Shown here piece after piece: positions 1-5,339 of a stretch of 5,339 nt of DNA; the stretch's first letter is position 1; each line of letters starts with the position of its first letter. Location of the stretch: the NCBI GenBank assembly GCA_036524775.1, contig DATDBO010000098.1, positions 1 to 5,339 on the forward strand, written 5' to 3'. The notes below the pieces were generated by a model. The model did no database searches. It saw only the letters and a list, made by a program, of their open reading frames with translations, and was not told the DNA's origin. Source of the stretch: VRUE01 sp036524775. Lineage in GTDB: Bacteria > Actinomycetota > Thermoleophilia > Solirubrobacterales > 70-9. Both the position numbers and the translations under genes were made by a program.

Positions 1-915
1 GCGGCGCTCGGCTCGCTCGCCGCGCAGCGCGAGCAGCGCCAGGCCGGCGAGCGCGGCGAGCAGCGGCACGACCGCCGGCAGGACGATCTCCGGACGGGCG
101 ATGATGTCGCCGGTCTCGCCGACGAGGAAGGTGACCCCGGCCTCCCAGAGGCGGTGGCCGAGGCTGCGCCCGCCGATCCACTCGGCGCGACCGGCCAGCA
201 TCTGGTGGATCGCCAGCGGCGCCAGCGCCAGGCCGGCGAGGGCGACGATCCAGAGGCCGGCGACGGCCGCGCGTCCCCGCCGCCAGAGCAGCCAGGCGGC
301 CTCGAGCGCGAGCGGGAAGATCGCGAAATAGTGCGTGGCGAGCGCCAGCGCCGCGGCGATCCCCCAGCCGGTGAAGTCGCGCCGCCGACCGCTGTCGAGG
401 GCGCGGACGAAGTAGAGCGCGGCGACCGAGGTGAGCAGGACGAGCAGCGCGTAGCCGCGCGCCTCCTGCGAGTACCAGAGCAGCATCGGGTTGACCGCGA
501 CGAGCGCGGCGGCGAGCAGGCCGGCACGACGGCCGCGCAGCTCGGCGCCGAGCAGATAGGCGACCGGCACCGTGGCGACCCCGGCGAGGGCGGAGAGCGA
601 GCGCAGGCCGACCTCGCCGGTGCCGGTCAGCTGTGTCCAGAACCAGGCGAGCGCGTAGTAGAGCGGCGGCGCCGACTCGCTGAACCCGACCGCTTCCATC
701 GCGTGGACGAAGTCGGCGCGCAGGACGCGGCTGGCGGTGACGATCTCGTCGTGGTGGTAGGCCTGGACCCCGAGCGTCGCGAAGCGCAGCCCGGCGGCGA
801 GGACGGTCAGCCCGGCGACGATCCAGAAGGCCCGCGAGCGCGCCCGCGCCATCTCGCGGAGCGCCTCGTAGTACGTCGAGAGGTTGCCCCTGCCCAGGGC
901 CCCGGCCGCCTCCAT
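1..915 (-). CDS. GT39/PMT-type membrane glycosyltransferase, 3' end cut off by the window edge
   Basis: Translating the minus strand from the ATG at 915 gives 305 residues with no stop to base 1, so the C-terminus is missing. The protein is strongly hydrophobic, with a first membrane segment at about residues 29-48 and several more (about 108-123, 132-147, 155-170, 184-200, 217-235, 279-297). His54-His55-Asp56-Glu57 lies just after the first membrane segment, where GT-C enzymes of the PMT/ArnT type carry their catalytic acidic residues. SAPPLYY (81-87) and NPMLLWYSQEARGYAL (142-157) are typical of actinobacterial GT39-like mannosyltransferases. Such enzymes move a sugar from a polyprenyl-phosphate donor to a protein or lipid outside the membrane; donor and acceptor cannot be told here. 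The start lies 2 nt after the lon stop (TAG-GC-ATG), which suggests translational coupling; no strong Shine-Dalgarno is seen. Met22 (ATG at 852) is an alternative start that keeps all membrane segments. Family call fairly sure, substrate unknown. Confidence 0.82.
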   Translation of the reverse strand, partial: MEAAGALGRGNLSTYYEALREMARARSRAFWIVAGLTVLAAGLRFATLGVQAYHHDEIVTASRVLRADFVHAMEAVGFSESAPPLYYALAWFWTQLTGTGEVGLRSLSALAGVATVPVAYLLGAELRGRRAGLLAAALVAVNPMLLWYSQEARGYALLVLLTSVAALYFVRALDSGRRRDFTGWGIAAALALATHYFAIFPLALEAAWLLWRRGRAAVAGLWIVALAGLALAPLAIHQMLAGRAEWIGGRSLGHRLWEAGVTFLVGETGDIIARPEIVLPAVVPLLAALAGLALLALRGERAERR

Positions 916-917
916 GC

Positions 918-3301
<2,384 letters not shown>

Positions 3302-3302
<1 letters not shown>

Positions 3303-3745
3303 CACTCCCGCCCTATCGGCACCCGGCGGGTCGTCTGCGCTGGATCGCGCAGCGGCAGGTCGATCCGCAGCACGCCGTCCTCGTAGGTCGCCTTCGCCGC
3401 GTCGGGGTCGACGTCGACCTGCAGCTCGACCACGCGACGAAACGGGCCCGAGGGAATCTCTACCTGCTGGTAGACCCGCCCCTCGGTCTCCTGCACGGGG
3501 CGTTCGCCGACGATCGCCAGCTGCCGTCCGCTGACCTCGATCCCGACCTGGTCGAGGTCGACGCCGGCGAGGTCGACCTTGACCACCGCCCGTTGCGGGT
3601 CGCCGCAGTAGTAGACGTCGACGTTGGGCGAGAAGCCGGTGCTGCGCCGGCTCACGTAAGCCGTGCGGCCCCAAGCGCCGCCGAGCATCTGGTCCATCTC
3701 GCGGCGCATGCGGGCGAAGTTGGCGAAGAGGTCACGCTCCGACAT
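3302..3745 (-). CDS. hsp20: Hsp20/alpha-crystallin family small heat-shock protein
   Basis: ATP-independent holdase chaperone, cytoplasmic, normally a large oligomer that binds unfolding proteins. 147 residues, usual for the family. A short N-terminal helical arm (1-24, SERDLFANFARMRREMDQML) leads into the alpha-crystallin domain at about 38-132, ending in the signature GVLRIDLPL (124-132). The C-terminal tail contains Val142-Pro143-Ile144, a match to the I/V-x-I/V motif that docks on a neighbouring subunit during oligomer assembly. Start: the frame is open to 3976, but the extra residues are arginine/serine-rich shadow of the upstream four-Cys gene, whereas Met at 3745 begins recognisable Hsp20 sequence. 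No good Shine-Dalgarno precedes it, so translation may depend on coupling to the upstream gene, which stops 25 nt earlier. The stop TGA shares one base with the lon ATG. Co-expression with Lon fits a hold-or-degrade role. One cysteine (Cys47) is present; nothing suggests decay. Confidence 0.95.
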
Positions 3746-3770
3746 GAGCGAAAACCATAGCCGGCGGGCG

Positions 3771-3968
3771 CTACGCGGTGCCGGTCTGAGCCGCCCAGCG
3801 CGGCGGGCGCATGAGCAGGACCGGCTGGCGGGGCGGCACGAGGCCCTCGGGGCGGTTCTGGCGGAAGGTGGCGCAGGGCTCCTCCAGCTCGAGCGCGCAG
3901 AGCTGGTTCTTGCGGAAGTAGCAGTCCTCGCAGGTCGGGGCTTTGGGCTTGCGCGGCACGGCGGCCAT
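3771..3968 (-). CDS. Small four-cysteine protein, probable metal-binding, function unknown
   Basis: 65 residues, starting MAAVPRKPKAPTCEDCYFRK. Four cysteines at 13, 16, 24 and 32 (C-x2-C-x7-C-x7-C) in the N-terminal half could hold one zinc or an iron-sulfur cluster; this is inferred from the spacing only. The C-terminal half is proline- and arginine-rich (PEGLVPPRQPVLLMRPPRW) with no evident fold and no membrane segment. I do not recognise a named family, although the motif looks like conserved short hypothetical proteins in actinobacteria. The frame is open to 4073, but upstream codons cross the intergenic region and read like noise; the ATG at 3968 gives the compact Cys-rich protein. Its ribosome site is weak. 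It is the first gene of the string ahead of hsp20, with a 25-nt gap, so a link to stress or redox sensing is a fair guess. Reality of the gene is supported by clustered cysteines, normal codon use and the tight operon fit. Confidence 0.72.
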   Translation of the reverse strand: MAAVPRKPKAPTCEDCYFRKNQLCALELEEPCATFRQNRPEGLVPPRQPVLLMRPPRWAAQTGTA

Positions 3969-3978
3969 CTTGCCAAGG

Positions 3979-3996
3979 CCGTGACACTTCCGTGAC
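3979..3996. repeat. Two CCGTGAC direct repeats, 11 bp apart
   Basis: CCGTGAC occurs at 3979-3985 and again at 3990-3996, an 11-bp period, so both copies face the same side of the helix. They lie 11-28 bp upstream of the ATG of the four-Cys gene. The reverse complement of the core, GTCAC, recurs at 4036-4040. Phased repeats at this distance suggest a regulator site or a repressor overlapping the transcription start. Which protein binds is unknown, and chance is possible in GC-rich DNA. Confidence 0.4.
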
Positions 3997-4000
3997 GCCT

Positions 4001-4013
4001 GATTTCGCAAATC
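4001..4013. repeat. Perfect palindrome GATTT-CGC-AAATC
   Basis: Five-base arms around a 3-base centre, in the most AT-rich part of the divergent intergenic region. The arms would suit a small dimeric regulator, but they are short and no known operator is recognised. It sits 5 bp from the second CCGTGAC repeat, so both could be part of one control region. Confidence 0.35.
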
Positions 4014-4046
4014 GCAACGTTCTTGACACAGGCCCGTCACATCTTC

Positions 4047-4061
4047 CCCGCGTCTTGCGGG
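4047..4061. repeat. Small hairpin CCCGC-gtctt-GCGGG
   Basis: A perfect 5-bp stem with a 5-nt loop. The right arm overlaps a second, weaker stem (GGAG at 4060-4063 with CTCC at 4068-4071), so the two could not form together. There is no T-run, so it is not a terminator. A role in a leader RNA of the hydroxylase gene is possible but unsupported. Confidence 0.2.
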
Positions 4062-4080
4062 AGTCGGCTCCAACGAGCGC

Positions 4081-4086
4081 TAGCAT
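4081..4086 (+). promoter_or_regulatory. Candidate -10 box TAGCAT for the hydroxylase gene
   Basis: TAGCAT fits the actinobacterial TANNNT -10 pattern. It ends 9 nt before the ATG at 4096, so transcription would begin at or very near the start codon and the mRNA would be leaderless or almost so. There is no clear Shine-Dalgarno before 4096, which agrees. No good -35 is found at standard spacing (TTGCGG at 4055-4060 is 20 bp away). Confidence 0.35.
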
Positions 4087-4095
4087 TGGCGATGG

Positions 4096-4722
4096 ATGGA
4101 GGCTCACAACCGCACCGACAAGCTGTCGGCCTCGCCCCAGCTGTTCGAGAGCGAATTCCTCAACTTCTTCTCGCGCGTCCACCCGGCCATCCCGGCAATG
4201 ATCTTCGTGCCGGTCGTGGTCGCGATGGAGTGGCTGGGGGCGGACCGCGGCCAGGCGGCCTGGGAGATCGCCCTGCTCACCCTCGGCGGCGGCGGCATCT
4301 GGACGCTGACCGAGTACTGGCTGCACCGCCTCGTCTTCCACTGGGAGCCGGACAACGCCTTCGGCAGGCGGATGCACTTCATCATCCACGGCATCCACCA
4401 CGACCACCCGAACGACAAGCTGCGGCTGGTGATGCCGCCCGCGGTCTCGATCCCGCTCGCCGCCCTCTTCTTCCTCGCCTTCACGCTGGTCTTCGGCACG
4501 CCCGCCGCCTACCCCCTCTTCGCCGGCTTCATCCTCGGCTACCTGCTCTACGACTACACGCACTACTACGTACATCACTTCGTGCCTAAGTCGGACCTCG
4601 GCAAGCGCCTGCGCGAGCAGCACATGCGCCATCACTTCCAGGACCACCGCTTCGGCTACGGCGTCTCCTCGCCGCTCTGGGACGTCGTCTTCCGCACGCT
4701 GCCGGGCAAGCGCCGTCCCTGA
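4096..4722 (+). CDS. Fatty acid 2-hydroxylase-like membrane di-metal enzyme (fatty acid hydroxylase superfamily)
   Basis: 208 residues. The histidine boxes follow the fatty acid 2-hydroxylase (Scs7/FA2H) pattern: His77-x4-His82, His98-x2-His101-His102, His156-x3-His160 and His176-x2-His179-His180, the same spacing as the ten metal-binding histidines of yeast Scs7 (from memory). HGIHHDHPNDKLRLVMPP (98-115) is especially typical. Hydrophobic stretches at about 31-48, 56-73, 116-134 and 137-154 place it in the membrane. Family members use oxygen and electrons to hydroxylate an acyl chain, often at carbon 2 of sphingolipid fatty acids; the bacterial substrate is unknown. The cytochrome b5 domain of eukaryotic enzymes is absent, so electrons must come from a separate partner not seen here. 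ATG at 4096 is chosen because an overlapping ATG at 4092 is in another frame. Sterol or carotenoid hydroxylases are more distant alternatives. Confidence 0.92.
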   Translation: MEAHNRTDKLSASPQLFESEFLNFFSRVHPAIPAMIFVPVVVAMEWLGADRGQAAWEIALLTLGGGGIWTLTEYWLHRLVFHWEPDNAFGRRMHFIIHGIHHDHPNDKLRLVMPPAVSIPLAALFFLAFTLVFGTPAAYPLFAGFILGYLLYDYTHYYVHHFVPKSDLGKRLREQHMRHHFQDHRFGYGVSSPLWDVVFRTLPGKRRP

Positions 4723-4868
4723 CAGACCGAGGGTGTAACGCCCCGGCAAAAGGATGTGTGCATTAGTCAGGTCGCGCCGGGTAAACAAATCGCTGGTGTG
4801 GCCGGATAGATGTCCACACTCACTGTGACTGTGCAACACTGCGGTACGTAACTCCCCCTCTTAGTGAC

Positions 4869-4890
4869 CCGGCCGGTATGACGCGGCCGG
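4869..4890 (+). promoter_or_regulatory. 7-bp GC hairpin just upstream of the ribosome site
   Basis: CCGGCCG (4869-4875) pairs perfectly with CGGCCGG (4884-4890) around an 8-nt loop that holds the upstream in-frame ATG at 4878. The stem ends 3 nt before the AAAGGA ribosome site, leaving that site open. It may stabilise the mRNA or tune initiation; it also makes 4878 an unlikely start. Confidence 0.45.
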
Positions 4891-4893
4891 ACG

Positions 4894-4899
4894 AAAGGA
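4894..4899 (+). promoter_or_regulatory. Ribosome binding site AAAGGA that fixes the start at 4905
   Basis: AAAGGA ends 5 nt before ATG 4905, good spacing, and is the clearest Shine-Dalgarno in the window. The in-frame ATG at 4878 has none and sits in a hairpin loop. Confidence 0.7.
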
Positions 4900-4904
4900 A
4901 CGAG

Positions 4905-5285
4905 ATGCCAAGCACCACTCACGTACTCGACGAGGCGCGCGACCTGGTCAAGAAGCGCCTTGCCGAGCTGGATGACGAGCGCAAGCGCCTCGAGCGCGCC
5001 CTCGCCGAGCTGGGCGAGAAAGCGGTCAGTCGCGTCGGCCGCCGTCCGGGCCGTCCCCGCGGCAGCGCCAAAAAAGCGAGGGGCGCGAAAAAAACCCGGC
5101 GCCGTCGCAGCGGGACCCGCGCCGACCAGGCCGTGAAGCTGGTCGAGGGCAGCCCCGGCATCACCGCTTCGGAGATCGCCAAATCGATGAAAATCAAGCC
5201 CAACTACCTCTACCGGGTGCTCGGCGACCTGGAGAAAGAGAAACGGGTGAAGAAGAAAGGGCGGAAGTACTTCCCCGCCAAATAG
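4905..5285 (+). CDS. Basic coiled-coil / AT-hook / winged-helix DNA-binding protein, nucleoid-associated-like
   Basis: 126 residues, very rich in Lys and Arg. Three parts are visible. Residues 7-40 form a charged amphipathic helix (VLDEARDLVKKRLAELDDER and onward), probably a dimerising coiled coil. Residues 44-70 are a basic linker with GRPRGS (49-54), close to the AT-hook core, then KKARGAKKTRRRR. Residues 71-126 look like a winged helix: SPGITASEIAKSMKIKPNYL reads as helix-turn-helix, followed by a helix (VLGDLEKEKR) and a Lys-rich wing ending KKKGRKYFPAK. This would bind DNA, probably AT-rich minor groove through the hook. The layout recalls Lsr2 or H-NS-type proteins, but the C-terminal domain differs from Lsr2. 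Target genes are unknown. Lysine codons are AAA in 11 of 19 cases, and the linker has runs of six and seven A. The gene appears to stand alone with its own leader. Real gene: very likely; nucleoid role: inference. Confidence 0.85.
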   Translation: MPSTTHVLDEARDLVKKRLAELDDERKRLERALAELGEKAVSRVGRRPGRPRGSAKKARGAKKTRRRRSGTRADQAVKLVEGSPGITASEIAKSMKIKPNYLYRVLGDLEKEKRVKKKGRKYFPAK

Positions 5286-5339
5286 GCATGTGTCAGGGGC
5301 GATCCGGTAGGGGTTTCACTTAACTTTTTTTGAAGACAG
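5286..5339. other. Tail of the window, noncoding, no clear element
   Basis: The 54 nt after the stop hold a seven-T run at 5325-5331 but no GC-rich hairpin before it, so an intrinsic terminator is not supported. TTGAAG at 5330-5335 could be a -35 box of a gene beyond the edge; this cannot be tested here. Confidence 0.3.

Larger units (their letters stand above)
3969..4095. promoter_or_regulatory. Divergent intergenic region with candidate operators
   Basis: This 127-nt gap separates the minus-strand four-Cys/hsp20/lon string from the plus-strand hydroxylase, so promoters for both directions should lie here. It is AT-richer than the genes in its centre (about 4000-4030). It holds two CCGTGAC repeats, a GATTT-CGC-AAATC palindrome, a GTCAC in the opposite sense at 4036-4040, a small CCCGC/GCGGG hairpin at 4047-4061 and a TAGCAT box at 4081. 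I found no convincing -35/-10 pair for the minus-strand operon and no HAIR (CTTGAGT-N7-ACTCAAG) or CIRCE (TTAGCACTC-N9-GAGTGCTAA) element, the usual actinobacterial heat-shock operators. That two promoters lie here is inferred from gene arrangement. Confidence 0.6.
4723..4904 (+). promoter_or_regulatory. Structured intergenic region before the AT-hook/winged-helix gene
   Basis: This 182-nt gap is AT-richer than its surroundings and has no credible ORF. Visible structure: inverted repeat GTGTGG (4796-4801) and CCACAC (4814-4819) with 12 nt between; the 9-bp palindrome TCACTGTGA (4820-4828) immediately after; and a GC hairpin at 4869-4890. The promoter and long leader of the downstream gene probably lie here. 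No -35/-10 pair is convincing, and no intrinsic terminator is seen for the hydroxylase gene. The palindromes could be operators, perhaps for self-regulation by the downstream DNA-binding protein (inference). Confidence 0.45.

Noticed and set aside
3303..3674. N-terminal extension of Lon to 918 residues
   Set aside because: The extra 124 residues are Arg/Gly-rich shadow of hsp20 with no Lon homology. The start at 3302 fits the family length and the TGATG junction.
4023..4028. TTGACA, a perfect -35 box on the plus strand
   Set aside because: Nothing resembling TANNNT lies 16-19 bp downstream (the sequence there is CCCCGCG), and the only good -10 is more than 50 bp away.
3969..4030. HAIR or CIRCE heat-shock operator
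   Set aside because: CTTG/CAAG arms at 3969-3977 and CTTGACA at 4022 resemble HAIR half-sites, but spacing is wrong and no partner half-site exists; no CIRCE-like sequence found.
4729..4746. Terminator hairpin after the hydroxylase gene
   Set aside because: GGG and CCCC flank too short a loop, pairing is poor, and no T-run follows.
3652..4839. 395-codon open frame on the minus strand
   Set aside because: Antisense to the hydroxylase and out of frame with the four-Cys gene; the product is Val/Glu/Arg-rich noise.
5301..5332. Intrinsic terminator after the DNA-binding gene
   Set aside because: A seven-T run is present, but no stable stem precedes it.

Overview
This 5.3 kb window is bacterial and very GC-rich. 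Dense coding, strong G/C bias at third codon positions and long meaningless antisense reading frames suggest a high-GC actinobacterium. A Thermoleophilia-like lineage (Solirubrobacterales/Gaiellales) is my best guess, but it rests on the look of the small proteins and not on any marker gene.

Layout. The left 4 kb is a compact minus-strand gene string, read right to left. It holds a 65-residue four-cysteine protein (3771-3968), an Hsp20-family small heat-shock protein (3302-3745), a full-length Lon protease (918-3302), and a membrane glycosyltransferase of the GT39/PMT type that runs off the left edge (1-915). Spacing is tight: 25 nt, then a 1-nt TGATG overlap, then 2 nt. This looks like one operon with coupled translation. 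A 127-nt divergent intergenic region (3969-4095) carries two CCGTGAC repeats 11 bp apart and a short palindrome. To its right, on the plus strand, are a membrane di-iron hydroxylase with the full histidine pattern of fatty acid 2-hydroxylases (4096-4722) and, after a 182-nt structured intergenic region, a 126-residue basic DNA-binding protein (4905-5285). That protein combines an N-terminal helical (coiled-coil) segment, an AT-hook-like linker and a C-terminal winged helix.

How they fit together. Hsp20 and Lon form a plausible protein quality-control pair: the holdase keeps denatured proteins soluble and the ATP-dependent protease degrades those beyond repair. The cysteine-rich protein at the head of the string may be a metal-binding or redox-responsive partner, but this is inferred from position only. 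The GT39 enzyme and the lipid hydroxylase both act on the cell envelope. The coiled-coil/AT-hook/winged-helix protein resembles Lsr2-type nucleoid proteins in layout but not in fold, and is the least familiar gene here. I see no rRNA, tRNA, CRISPR array, insertion sequence or phage gene. The best candidates for something undescribed are the four-Cys protein, the AT-hook/winged-helix protein and the unexplained operator-like repeats; no clearly new multi-gene system is evident.
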